NCBI RefSeq assembly: GCF_947507565.1
Contig: NC_089186.1
Span: 992,001 to 1,056,000, forward strand
Length of the DNA: 64,000 bases
DNA from: Oscarella lobularis
Lineage: Eukaryota > Porifera > Homoscleromorpha > Homosclerophorida > Oscarellidae
Reading direction: 5' to 3'
In this document: piece after piece, positions 24,260-35,816 of the stretch
Layout: each line of letters begins with the position of its first letter
Numbering within the stretch: the stretch's first letter is position 1
Notes under the pieces: generated by a model
The model's input: only the letters and a program-made list of their open reading frames with translations
Told to the model about the DNA's origin: nothing
The model's database searches: none
Made by a program: the position numbers and the translations under genes

Positions 24260-26150
24260 CTAGTAAGATTTCTGAAGAACCTTGTACGCTGACTGAGACG
24301 CTTCCAAAGCATCACCCACACTTCCCGGAATTGATTCGGAATTAGCATCATTTTGTAAAATCACGTCGTCTGGCTGAGAGAGACAAGTGGCTATTGCATT
24401 GAAAGTGGGTCGGTTGTGGTGATCAGGATTCCTGTAGAGGTCACATGGTCACAAATCAAATCAAATCAGACGGTGCCTTCTGTTCCTCTTACCAGCACTC
24501 AATCATGAGTTTATAGATGGCATGAGAACAGCCCGGTGGTGGGGGAAGACGATAGCCAGTTTCCAGTAGATCAAGAACGGCGCGGTTTTTGGTGTACCCG
24601 TAGGGACGTTTTCCTACCGTCCAAATTTCGTACAGGACAATACCGTAACTCCAAACGTCACTCGATGTCGAGTACTTTCGGAAACTGATGGCCTGCGAAT
24701 AATATTCTGCTGGAGTATCGTGGAGACCATAGGGACTTGTTTACTTCAGGAGCGGTCCACCTGAATGGAATTTGTCCTCCTTTCGTGACGTAGTAATTAT
24801 CGTCGGCCAGGTCTCTCGATAGACCAAAATCTGCAATCTAGCCAATGAAATAAAAGACTATAGCCTTAATGGAAAAATATTCAGCCAACCTTGCAAACTA
24901 GTTTTTCGCCGAGTAGAACATTGCGAGCCGCAAGATCCTTAATTAATTAAACGCCAAATTCCAAATTAGGCAAACAAAATGTTTGAGAGCGCTTTACCCT
25001 GTGAACAAAACATCGCTTTGCCAAATATTCTATTCCGGATGCTATGTCGCGAGACATCTGCAGTAATCGAGAAGGCAAATTCAAAGGCAGTGTGTCCTCA
25101 TTTCTATGACGACGGAACATCATGTACATATGCTCAAAAAATAAGTAAGTACTTACGCGATTGACTGCAGATATTGCTTCAAATCTCCCTTTGGCAAAAT
25201 TTCCAAAACCACCATCAACTACATACATAAACACATGAGGAAAGAGCAGCAGAACACCCGGGTGGTCACACATTACCGGTGCTCCAGTGAGAACGACTCC
25301 GTGCATTACGACGACGTTTCGATGATTAAACTGGCCCATAATTGCAGCCTCTTGAAGAAACTTTACCTTGTTCTTTTTGGACTCCGATTTCAAAGTTTTC
25401 ACGGCCACCATAATAGGAGTCTTAGAATCCTTTAGGAAAGAACTAAGAAGGCAACAGATGAACTTCGTTATCGTGACTAAACCTTGTCTGTCCAGATGCC
25501 TCTCTCGACCGTTCCAAATTGACTAAGAATTAAAGTAGATAATAAAAGAGCCGTTTTCTAATTAATAGATTCATTACCCAGTTCCTAATACTTCTTTGAG
25601 CTCAACTGAAGATCTTTCCAAAACGCGAAATTTTGCAGCAGTCAACTGGTCATACAACTTTTCTTCTGAAGTTGCCGGCTCCCAGTAAATATCATCTTTA
25701 GATTCCGTAAGTACCTTGTATAATGCAGAGCATACTATGAAACGAAAAAGAAAATCACGAGAGCCTTGCCTTTTGGTTGGCTTGAGCTTGAGCTAAGGTG
25801 ACTGGTACTTCGTAGTGACTATCGTCCTGAGAGTCTGGGCTTTGACAGATGCGAACCGCTTGCGGTTCAGTGATAGCCTGAACCGGTTCGAGGTATTCGA
25901 GACCTGGCTTGGACAAGCTTTGAAACACGGAAGAATCCTGGTATTCATCTGACGGCGAGTCTTCTTTTTCACTAAACGGCGAAACAACAGCGTAACTTGG
26001 CGAGTGTATTCGTGAGCTGCGCAGATCCATTTCCATAGCTAAACAACAAGATGTTGAGGATAACGGCATATAAAAGCATTTCTGTAACTTACCTTCCTCT
26101 TTCACGGGGTACGCCTTCGATGCGGTGCATGCGTTTTCGACACGCAATCA
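24260..26150 (-). pseudogene. RTK4: truncated receptor kinase, cytoplasmic half only
   Basis: The minus strand carries the full set of kinase exons (25740-24260) with [33 protein letters not shown] and RWTAPE, plus the juxtamembrane exon (26060-25770) with LEPVQ and HYEVP tyrosine motifs. Similarity to RTK1 stops abruptly at about 26150, inside the membrane-helix exon just after the sequence coding for IACRK. Beyond it lies plus-strand TRPC sequence. No ectodomain, signal peptide or promoter remains. The C-terminus is slightly shorter than in RTK1 because of an earlier TAG at 24260-24262. The kinase exons and acceptors look intact, so loss is recent, or a fusion transcript may exist. Confidence 0.8.
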
Positions 26151-27643
26151 CTATGCTATTGATGATGGTTTCCAAGTGATTCGCGCATCGTTTCACGTTT
26201 TCGGCTTCGCCTCTCTCATCAGCATCGTACGATTTTTACCCTATCCACAAGCTCACTCTGTCCTTGGACCAATACAGCTGTCCTTCGTCGGAATTTTCTA
26301 CGACGTCGTACTCTTTCTCATTATATTGGGTACGTTCTTGATTGGCTTTGCCGTCTGCATAACGAGCGTCTATTCGGCTCCGTTGAAAAGTCCGGGTGCG
26401 TCGGCGAACGCTACCGTACACGATGAAGTGTCAGGGTAAGAATCAAAAGTTAGAATGTACAGGGGACATTAGTCTGTAGATCATTTCTCCTTATAAGTGT
26501 ATGTCATATGTTTAGAATGTTGTCTTCTATAAAGACCCTATTCTGGTCTCTCTTTGGAGAATTTGACCCTTCGAGCTTTGAAGCCGAGCCACTGGAGGAA
26601 GCCGTTGGTATGACCATTCTCGCTCTGTGGTTGGTGCTTGCCGTCATCGTCCTTCTAAATATGTTGATTGCTTTGATTAGCAACTCGTTTCAAAGGGTCC
26701 AGGTAGATTGGAATGTTATTAGTGCCAACACATCAGTTGTCACTTTCTCAGGATAATGCTGATATTGAGTGGAAATTCGCTCGTGCCGTCATTATTCGCA
26801 ACATCTGGAAATCTCCACCGATTCCTATTCCAATCAATATTTTTCATTTCGTGGCATTGCTTGCCTCAGACGTGTGCTGCACTTCTTTTAAAGTAATGCG
26901 TTGTATTGTAGACGGACGGCTTGCACAATGGGGTATTTCATATCATATCAATCTTTCTTTAGCCTTCTTCTGACGTTGCGAAATGTGTGTACGAAGATGT
27001 CGCCAATCACGAAGGCATTCGAGAGAAGTTTCGAGAGAAAATCGAGAAAGCCGAAGAAGAAGGAGTTCGAAGAAAAGATCTTAACAAACTGAGGAAGCAC
27101 TTAGACAAACAAATTAGTACGCTAAACGTAAGTGCATGCTCTTAATTAAGTGTTAATTAACACTTTATTAAGTGTTCAGTTTAAACAGTGTATAATTCCT
27201 GTGTACAATTTTTATGTCTATAGTCAGTAGCTTTTGGATCGAATCCCAATACAGTTTCTTACGAGAGCGGGTCAGGGGATCCTGGCAACAACGGCACTTC
27301 TAAATCTGCTCATTGTAATCCGGTACAGCAGTCAGAATTTCAAGAGGAAGTCATCGCGGCGAAAAGTGGATCGAGACCGCGTTCTGCGCCAAGGACGGAT
27401 GACGATGATAGTGAAGAGGAAGAGATGTTGCGAAGTGGACTGAAGTCTCGAAGCCATTCTAGCGCAACGCCATCTCGAGCAGAGGGAGACGCCGCTCGAG
27501 AATTTTTAGAGGGATTGCGGCAACTCCGGGAAAGCTTTCAGAAGAGCTTCAAAGAGCATCAATTGGAGATTCAAGAAAGCATTCGAAATCTTCAGTCGGA
27601 GTTTCAGGAAAGCGTTCGAAATCTTCAGTCGGAGTTTCTTTAG
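26151..27643 (+). CDS. TRPC-type cation channel, 5'-truncated
   Basis: Five plus-strand exons splice in frame: about 26151-26435, 26516-26702, 26752-26892, 26963-27127 and 27224-27643. They encode the S4-S5 region (SVLGPIQLSF), S5 (FLIILGTFLIGFAV), the pore loop with LFWSLFGEF, S6 (VLLNMLIALISNSFQ) and the post-S6 stretch DNADIEWKFARA, which is typical of TRPC channels. A cytoplasmic tail follows, with an acidic segment and a final repeated coiled coil (two copies of SIRNLQSEF/SVRNLQSEF). The ankyrin N-terminus and S1-S3 are missing, because minus-strand RTK4 sequence begins directly upstream. So this is a fragment, non-functional as a channel alone, or the window contains a false join. Confidence 0.8.
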
Positions 27644-28915
27644 CGGCAAGCCAAGGTTGCGGGTTTGACTTCTGTGGATTCGAAATAGGTTTTTGCCTTC
27701 TAATCCTATATCTCAGCACGTGTACACAGCGTTTACTTTCAGTTTGGGCAACTGTAGCTATAGCCCCGATCCTCTTTCAGTTTTTATTGATTTAGTCATA
27801 GGCCCTTAGTCTGTGAAAAATGCACGACTGTAGGCTATCACCATATAAGAGTGGAGGTATACAGCGTTACTCCCGTTTCTCCCAGTTTGGCCCTGTAGCT
27901 AAATGTACATGTAGACATAACACGTGACTGTCGTCATTCATTCGTTTACCGTCGTATGCACGCGACATGATTTTCGTTCAGAATCCGCTAAAGAAGGGAG
28001 TTATTACGACTGTCAATGACCTGTACCGAAACTATAAAGTTCTAAATCAAACGGGAGTGCGAAGCCGACACGGCGAGCTTCCTTTCGCAAATGTGGCCCG
28101 CGTTTCTCGCAAATGACGCGTATCCAGCACGGCAAACGCCTTCAAAAGGATTTTGGTAGCTGTAAAAGACGAAGCGACTTGCATCGGACTTCACAGCGAA
28201 GCGTCGTAAGCGCATTTCTCGGCGCTCGCCGATAACGCGATGAAAAAAAGCGCTTATATTTACGATTTCTGCGAAAGGAGACTCTTATCGTAGGTTTTTT
28301 CGCGAATTTTGGCTTGATTTCTTCATTGCGCTCTTGGATTCGAAGTTCAAGGATGTAGGCCACGCCTACTTTGTGGAGAAATCTCCATGGAGACGTCATG
28401 ACTCAGCTCTTGCAATGTGGTAAGACATTTTTTAGAAATTTGGCATTTTCGATTGGACAACTGGGTTTATTTATCTATTGATTTGACGTAGGTCTTTCTC
28501 CACTTGGAGCTTTGTGATCTCTTCTTGTAGTGAGTTGAAGAGACTATTAGATACCTTGAGGAGCCTCCGTACTCACTCAGACTCTCTTGGCAGTAGAAAA
28601 TTATTTGTTTAGGTTGCAAGAGAGAAGCCTAGATTGATTCGTAGGAACACACCGGCAGGTCGCTGTGTCGGACTGGCCATAAGCTCCGTATTGAGAAGGT
28701 TAGTTGGCCTTTGTCCCAATTGTGAGTACTCTTTTCTAGTGAGTTTTCTTTTGATTCAGTCCTCAAAGGTGGTTCAATGAGAATCCTTCCGCAGAATAAC
28801 GGAATTCATCCCTTCCATCTAAGAGCAGACCCGTCAAAGCAATCTTCTTCATCCAAGTATGGATCCTCATGTTTCTAACTGTCTTTTTTGTAGGCACCCC
28901 AGTGAAGCTTCCCGA
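27644..28915. other. Stretch with no assignable gene
   Basis: Downstream of the TRPC stop there are scattered exon-like plus-strand pieces (for example 28613-28700, flanked by AG and GT, and a hydrophobic frame around 28830-28900), but stops prevent a continuous model. A minus-strand frame at 28142-28399 has no support. I call no gene. Confidence 0.35.
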
Positions 28916-29240
28916 TGTGGTCGTTCACCTCTGGGCTCCGAGGTGACTGAACTAAACCGGCCTAACTCTTGAGCCCGAGAGGTTAAACGTGGCACGAAGG
29001 CAGGGGAGCACAACCCCTACTCCAGTGGCATGAGTGGTAAACTGCCACCCCACTTGGGCAAGACGCGGTGGGTTACAATAGCGGTCCCCCTGGAACCAGG
29101 CCGTCAGCACTCACATCCGAGCGCTGCCGGTCCCAGGCGTCCGAGCCGGGAGACTAAACAGGCTCTAACTCCGACGGGGGAGTAGTGAGGTTGACCCCCA
29201 CCCAACCGAAGCCTGTAGGGGCCCCTGCGACCCGTGCAGG
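28916..29240. repeat. GC-rich segment, probably part of an unclassified repeat
   Basis: This block is strikingly GC-rich against AT-rich flanks, with sharp edges near GATGTGGTCG and CCCGTGCAGG. It has short inverted motifs (GGGGAG/CCCCAC type) and no coding potential. It has the look of the untranslated part of a retrotransposon or a SINE-like unit, but I see no tail or target duplication. Confidence 0.3.
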
Positions 29241-29987
29241 TGGACAGCGAAAATAAAAGGACCTATGCGCAATTTTTTTCAGTATATCCGGTTTACGTCC
29301 GGGTTTTATTGAATAAAAATCATAAAACCTATCAGGTGCGTGCAACGTCTGCGTTCGCGATGCGACATGATGCAAACGAGATTCTCTGCACAGAGGGCCC
29401 CGGAGCAGTTTTCAATGTAACATGTACCCTAAGGGTCATGCTCAGGACCCTTTTGCCTGCGTCACTACTACGTAGCGAAATTGGAAAAACAGACTAAAAA
29501 AATTTGTCTCTTGAGTCTCTTCTATCTTCAATTGATTTCTTTCGTCTCGAGAAGAGCGCATGAGTGACCAAGGCGAAATCCAATGCTTCTCGTCCCTTCC
29601 AATTTGATGAAATCCAATGTTCGTCTATTCGGTAGACTTGATGATCTGAAACACAACGAGAAAGGACTCTCTACACTGTACTCCCTCCTCCTATAACAAA
29701 CGCGTGTAACACTGGAAAAAAATCAAAGCATCTCAGCCGTGAGCAAACAGCAAAAAAGTAACGTGGGATTAATAGAGCGACGACGGGGAAAAGGAAGACT
29801 ACTACGATTGATAGAGAGCTTTTACACTACTCCAACGGCCGGGTCACATCCCTCCTCCAGATCCCTCCCCCAGGTAGACGGAGGGCTTGCTCTTGTTAAA
29901 CGATTCGTTCTTCTGCCTCGAATTTTTTTGTTATCATGTCATCCTAGTCGCCTTGATATGATTTCTGAAATCAATTACTGTACCTGT
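29241..29987. other. Stretch with nothing recognised
   Basis: No gene, RNA or repeat could be supported. Short frames on both strands lack splice-compatible partners. Confidence 0.35.
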
Positions 29988-30450
29988 CTACGTTTTGGTC
30001 GACGTGCATCCTGCCCCACGCACCTCCGGTGACGTGTTCTCTCTGATCAGATTGTCGCTTTGCAATTCGTCCACTACACAGTCAACTGTTCCTTCCTATA
30101 TTAAGATTTTATTATGATTTTTATTTTACCTGTCTGAATACGTACGGTGTTCCCAGAACGCCTTCAAGTCGGCCTCCCATACAAGACGTAAGCAATAATG
30201 AAGTAAACGCCACCTGGGCCCACATGAACTCGAGAACATAATCTACTCACAGAGAACGTCAAAAAGATTATTGGAGTGGAGAGACCCAGTCCAGCATTGC
30301 CTTTATAAAAAATTCAATTAATCAAATATTATTTGATATTTGTGTGTAAGGTTTCTTACGACAATCTGAGGAAAACTACCACTCTGAATACGTTTAGGAT
30401 GCATGATGTGAAAACGCCCAGAATTCAAATCTTAAAATATGATATTAAGA
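29988..30450 (-). pseudogene. Decayed exons of a membrane protein, perhaps SLC12-like
   Basis: On the minus strand, an exon starting near 30301 after an AG reads GNAGLGLSTPIIFLTF, and about 60 bases later VGPGGVYFIIAYVL. A one-base frame change then gives GGRLEGVLGTPYVFRQ before a GTAAAA donor near 30132. The pattern GGVY...GG...G..YVF.Q recalls cation-chloride cotransporters of the SLC12A8/A9 type, from memory of the family. Flanking exon-like pieces are at about 30430-30370 and 30090-29988. The frame change and lack of other exons suggest a relic. The assignment is weak. Confidence 0.25.
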
Positions 30451-31085
30451 CGTCGTGGCGTATTTTCGCCGTTCCAAGTTCAAAACGAACCGCTTCGCGT
30501 ATGCAAAACTTCGTTTTTGTCCTTTAAGGAAACTTAAGTTGTGGGGGCGGGGCTCTCCAGCGATCTTACTTCGTCGTTCATCGTTGCTACGCGAATTTGA
30601 GGCGATGATTTTCCGCTCAATCGACATTGACGCGGGCGTCGACTCAGGCGACGTAGAAATCGGCGGAAACGGTTCGATCGAGTACAACCCAACGTTCCCG
30701 TCATGGGGACCCCATTCGAAATTTCTCGTTCTTCACTGCTTCAATTGCAAGGCCATTTGGAGAACATAGATACCGGCTCACCTTTTAGAACCGACGAGCC
30801 TTCACTTCGTCTTTACACCGATTCGTCTTGAGCTAATAAAACCACTAGGCCTACTGTTTCCGCACTGACCACTTTAGTAGACGACCTAAGCATATAGCTC
30901 CTAAGCATAAAACAAACGGCGGAATCGCACTCTACACAAAGAAGGAACTCCCTAGCTCATGCCTATTGATCGGGGTCACGTGGTATTTCGAGATCTCTAA
31001 GGGTAATATACAGTACGATAATATAACGAAAGAATGAAAATGAAAAATCGTCAATCAGAAAAATACCTATAAAATTCAATTGCAC
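30451..31085. other. Stretch with nothing recognised
   Basis: Two overlapping frames at 30445-30769 on opposite strands are open, but neither has domain or splice support. The right end should hold the 3' flank of the Roco gene. Confidence 0.35.
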
Positions 31086-34000
31086 TTACTTGAGTACAGT
31101 TCCGCGAAGCTCTTCGTATTTCTTTTTGATAAGAGATCTGTTCACACCAACCGCCTCAAAAGCCGTGAGGAGCTGGCCTACGGTTCGCGGTTTTTCCGTG
31201 TTCCAAGCCTCTAGCACTTCGAGCATGTGCACTAAGTTTCCTCCATACGGTTTGCGAATGTCTTTAATTTTTTCAAGACCGACAAGAAGACAACCGAGAT
31301 CTTCCCATTTTGATCCTTTGAAGGCTGCACACGTCTTCATCAAATCCTCTGATACGAATTCCTCATCCGCCGGAAAGGTATTGGTAACTGAAAAAAACAA
31401 TTTTAGAAAAGACAATTTAGGATCACAGTTCAATACCAGACAAGGCCGCAACGTGTGAGTCTGCGTCCTCCTAAGAGAGGGAAAAAACTAGGGCAATATA
31501 GGGTAAATTCCTCATGACCTTACCTTTGTGCGATTGTCTTGCCTCATCTCACCAGCACGAGGAGATAAGGAGATTTTCTCTTTTGGTATATACAAGTCGC
31601 GGACGGCAGAATGCTGACCGTTCTCCGGACGAACCGAAAACAAGACGTGATCGAAAGCCTGCTGCTTTACCTTCTTTTCCACGTCGACCATAGAATAGAT
31701 TGCCGGATCTTCGTCGAGCTGTTTCAGATGCTTGCTGTCCAAGTAGAACCAGTTCAGAATAACTCCCGGGCTCCTCTCGTCGCACGCTCGCATTATCATG
31801 TCTTTAATTTCGGTCATAAACTCCTTCGCCACTTCCTCGCAAGCTCTTTTGCTTGACCACCGAAGAACGATATCGATGCAACAGTGACTCTTCTTTATTC
31901 CTAGCTCAATGCGACTTTCCACCACTTTGTCGTCGACGATTCTCACTAATTTGACGCCGTCTTTCCACGCCTCACGTCTGGTCGGCTTGTTCATGCGAGA
32001 GCAACGAGATTGAAAAACGACGAATGAAGAAGGCGAGATGATATCGACGGAGAGAGAGCACTCGTATCTCTGACCACGATACACGTCAAACATCGCGTCT
32101 TCAATCCAGGCGTCACGACGAATCGAATGCTGAAGAAGAGCTGGAATCTGATACTTCTTCTCAGGAGACTTTTCCACCTCAGTGCACAGATCTAGACAAA
32201 GAAGAACTTGAATCGCTTCTTCTACCGTCACCGTATTTGAAGACGGTGTTCCCCTCTTCTTGAGGTCATCCTCAAATGCTTTTAAAGCCAACTCAATATC
32301 TTTCAAAGACACTTCGCCAGATTTTTGAGACGGCATGCCAAACGGAAAGTAAGGCGGAGCGAGGAGTGGACCGACAACGTTATGACACAACCATTGCGGT
32401 CGAAGACAAATTTGAGGACCCAGATTCACAATCTATGTGACAATATAGAATGAAATTATAAGAGTTTTATTACTTACTACTCCAGTCGAGTCAAGATATT
32501 CAACGGAGACTTTTTTCTGGTTTTCGTTTAAAGTGATGCCGACGTCTTCGACAACCCACTTCAAAAATAATTCTGACGTCATAAAATTGCGCAATGGAGA
32601 CTTTCTTTCTTTGTCAGGAAGACAGATCTTCTCTTCAATGATGTGACAAAGCTTGGGCACCTCATCGGCTTCCTGCGTGCCAAAATATAAATATTTAGGC
32701 GAGTAGGTGAATCTACACAGTACCTCTAACATCTTTTTATGAATCGCTCTCAGCTTTTGTCGGAAGTCCTTCATGCGAAGTGAACTCCATATACTGCAAT
32801 CCATTTCGAACACGTGCAAAATTTCAAAGGTGTCGTCAAACTCATTTTGGAGAGTTTCAGCTATTCGTTTCAGCTGGAAACTTACTTCAATGCCAGCATC
32901 CTCTCCAGAATCAATCAAATTAAAAATGATGAAAAGACGAAGACGCGACGTCCGATTGGGCGAAAGCGTGCGAAGCGCAGCCTTCAAAAACGCACACCAA
33001 TAGCGCCCGATCTCAAGAAGAACGATTTCTGACGTCATCTGCTGCCCATCGCGAAAGCGAAGAACGAGAGCGAAGATCGTACTCGACGACCGGAAGAAGA
33101 GGCCATGTGCACTGTGAAAGGTTGGCTGGGCACCAAAATCCCACATCGATCCTTTGCCTACCCCCGCAATATAACGATTATGGATTTCAACACCGGGTGT
33201 GCGATCTTCTTCTTTGGGTGGAGGAAGACCAAGTAGAAGAAGAGAATTGACAAGGGTAGTTTTTCCCGCCATTTCGCTGCCAACAACGCAAAATTTAATT
33301 GAATCTGGACGAACCATTTCTTCTTGGTTCAAAACGGAAAATCGGGCGAAGTCCTATTATACTAATTACATACGGGAACTAGATCAAAATGATGACGTAC
33401 GTAATGTTGTCGAAGGAAAGCTCTCCTTTCACCATCAGCCAGCTCATAAGGTGTTTTTCCGTTCTAAAATTCACGCTAACGAATTCTCTAATATTTAATA
33501 TAGAGGATAAACACGTCACCTTGTCTTGGCATGTGACGTCACAACCCTTTTCAATCAATAGATCAATAATTGACTTGTCCAACTTTGAATAGCTCTGTAC
33601 AGCCATATGCAATGCATTTTTTTCATTCTACAAAGATTTGAATAGAGAAAGAGTGAGGAATGAGAAGCCTGACTAACCTTATCTCTGGCAGAAACATCAG
33701 CTCCTAATTCAAGTAGCAGCTGAATGACGACAAAAGAAGGATGATGATAACATGCGTACATTAAGGGAGTTCCTCCGAACTAAAAATAGAATTGCCAAAC
33801 GAAAATGCGAAAGTAAGAATGCGACCTTTCAACAGAATTGATATCAATGCCTTTCTCAATGACAAGATATCGAAGAACATCTTTCACTTCGTCATCATTA
33901 CACTCTGAGGTCCAGGTGGAATAAAACAAAGCCGTCTTTCCATCCTGAATAAAAATGACGGCTATTTGTTCATTGACGTTTTAACAAATAAATGACATCT

Positions 34001-35241
34001 CACGTGATCTTTTGCTAGACAGTCAGCTCCTTTTTCATCCAAGTAGCGAACTTTCGCTGAACGATTGATGGAACTTTCACATGCATCCATGAATGGCGTC
34101 GTGTCCCACTAAATATAAAATAAGAATTAATTAAACTATTAGAAGTGAAATCTTCTAACCTTTTTGACGCTATTGATATTAGCGCGGTGTTCTATGAGCC
34201 ATTTCACTACAAAGATGCTTCCACTTGAGCAGGCACTATGCAGAGGAGTGTTGCGCTCCTATTAACACACATTGCACACGTAGCAAACAAAAGCACACCC
34301 GGCATCACCCAATCAATATCGTTGATGCTCAATCCCTTTTCATAGACGAGATGATGAAAAATCCTATCGACTTCTTCAGATGACGAAAATTGATTTTGAG
34401 CTGCCCAAACCTATAAACCAAAAGTTACTTTTGTCAGAGTGTTGATATGATATGAATTCTGTTACAAGGTCAGAGGATGACAAAATGTATCCATGTTCTT
34501 CGAGATAGATCATTTTCTTTCTTGCGTAAACGGAACTCAAAGAAGCAAGAGTATATGGCGTACGTCCCAGCTAAAAAAGAGTGAGAAGTTCAATTATTGG
34601 AAACGAATTCCAAATCATACGATGTCTTTCGCTTTGACATTTGCATGGTGACTGACGAGCCATTCAACGCCAAAAATATCACCCCACTCGCACGCACAGT
34701 GAAGTGGGCGGAATCTCCTCTGCATCCAAGCATTAATTAATTAATTTACCAATCCAAACCGTGTAGTCATTGACATACAACTCCTGCTTCTTTTTCAATG
34801 CTTTGATTCTTCTGCTCAACCGCGAATCTGAGCCAATCATCGGCTTCCTTCGCCGTCTCAAACTCTCTTCCCGCCAAATAGTGAAGTAACGACAAGTCAG
34901 ATTCGCACTACATTAGGAGAATACAATGGTGTGCAGCAATGAAAAACGCAACTATTCCATACCTGCTCAGATCGAAATCCTTTCTCTCTAGAAAGAAAAC
35001 GAAGCAATTCATCGCCCGCGTCATTTCTCTTCTCCAAAATCTTCGCCAATCGATCAATCGCAGAACGAACAGACGAGTTTCCTCTCTGCCCCTGCAAAAC
35101 CACGTCTATGTTGGTAACAGTTTTAGAAGAGCGAAAACGTTTCGGTGAATTCGATCTACGGGTTCTTTTCGCGACAAAAACGAATCTTCGAGTTATCTTA
35201 GAAGTGACGATCTTGCTGTTCGATCGCACTACATTAATCAA
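31086..35241 (-). CDS. Ankyrin-Roc-COR-death-domain protein (Roco/DAPK-like signalling GTPase)
   Basis: A multi-exon minus-strand gene starting at ATG 35241. An N-terminal basic region (35241-34900) is followed by about nine to ten ankyrin repeats in single small exons (34910-33420), for example LGRTPYTLA, RNTPLHSACSSGS and NEKNALHMAVQS. Then comes a Roc GTPase (33340-32700) with P-loop GSEMAGKTTL, DFGAQ and NLID in the G4 position, then COR (32700-31512). The last two exons carry a death domain (31388-31086) with SKWEDLGCLLVG and NRSLIKKKYEEL, ending at TAA 31086-31088. The order ankyrin-Roc-COR-death is that of DAPK1 without its kinase, and such proteins are numerous in sponges and cnidarians. 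Expected in the cytosol, as a regulated GTPase scaffold that recruits death-fold partners. The first ankyrin exon, beginning CES, resembles one in the sacsin gene. Confidence 0.88.
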
Positions 35242-35519
35242 ACCATCATCGCCTTACAAGCAGCGGAACCAAGTCTAATTTTGCTTTTTTCGCCGAAGAG
35301 AACTTCCTCATAACACAAACAATGTGCGCATGCGCTACGCTTCGTAAATTAGATTTTATTTCTAGACAATGATAGCTCGATGTAGGCCATCATGCATAGA
35401 ACGCATTACAAAGTATTACGTCATAAATATTTACGTTGTCATATTTTGACGTAGTAATACAGCCCTCTACTTATATAGTACTATACTGTATACAGTTCAG
35501 TTCTATATTCACACTAGCA

Positions 35520-35808
35520 CAGTAGCGTAACCAGTGTGTTGGCCCGGGTGGGCCAGGCCCACTCAAAAATTTTTCAAAGTATAAATGAGAAATAAATTTA
35601 TTCGCCTGTTATAATCTGAAAGGCAATTTCATTTCTGCTATTATATAACGTTGTAGCTCTAACAGGCATGCAAATGCTTCTTTGTACTGATACATTTGAG
35701 CAAAATGAATTTTTATTTGCCACGCCCACATACCTAAAGCGGCTGGGGGCTTCGCCCCAGACCCCCTAGCGTATGCCACCCTAAAATAATTGTCTGGTTA
35801 CGCCACTG
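35520..35808. mobile_element. hAT-type MITE, 289 bp
   Basis: The ends are CAGTAGCGTAACCAG and, inverted, CAGTGGCGTAACCAG. Flanking 8-bp duplications are CACTAGCA (35512-35519) and TACTAGCA (35809-35816), 7 of 8 matching. An 8-bp duplication and CAGTGGCGTA-like ends fit hAT superfamily elements. There is no coding capacity. An internal GGGGGCTTCGCCCC hairpin lies near 35746-35759. Confidence 0.85.
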
Positions 35809-35816
35809 TACTAGCA

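Noticed and set aside
28384-28930. A plus-strand multi-exon gene starting at ATG 28398
   Set aside because: Exon-like pieces with AG/GT borders exist but each candidate join meets a stop within a few codons.
33379-33498. Plus-strand frames within the Roco ankyrin region
   Set aside because: They are antisense to exons that splice in frame into ankyrin repeats on the minus strand.
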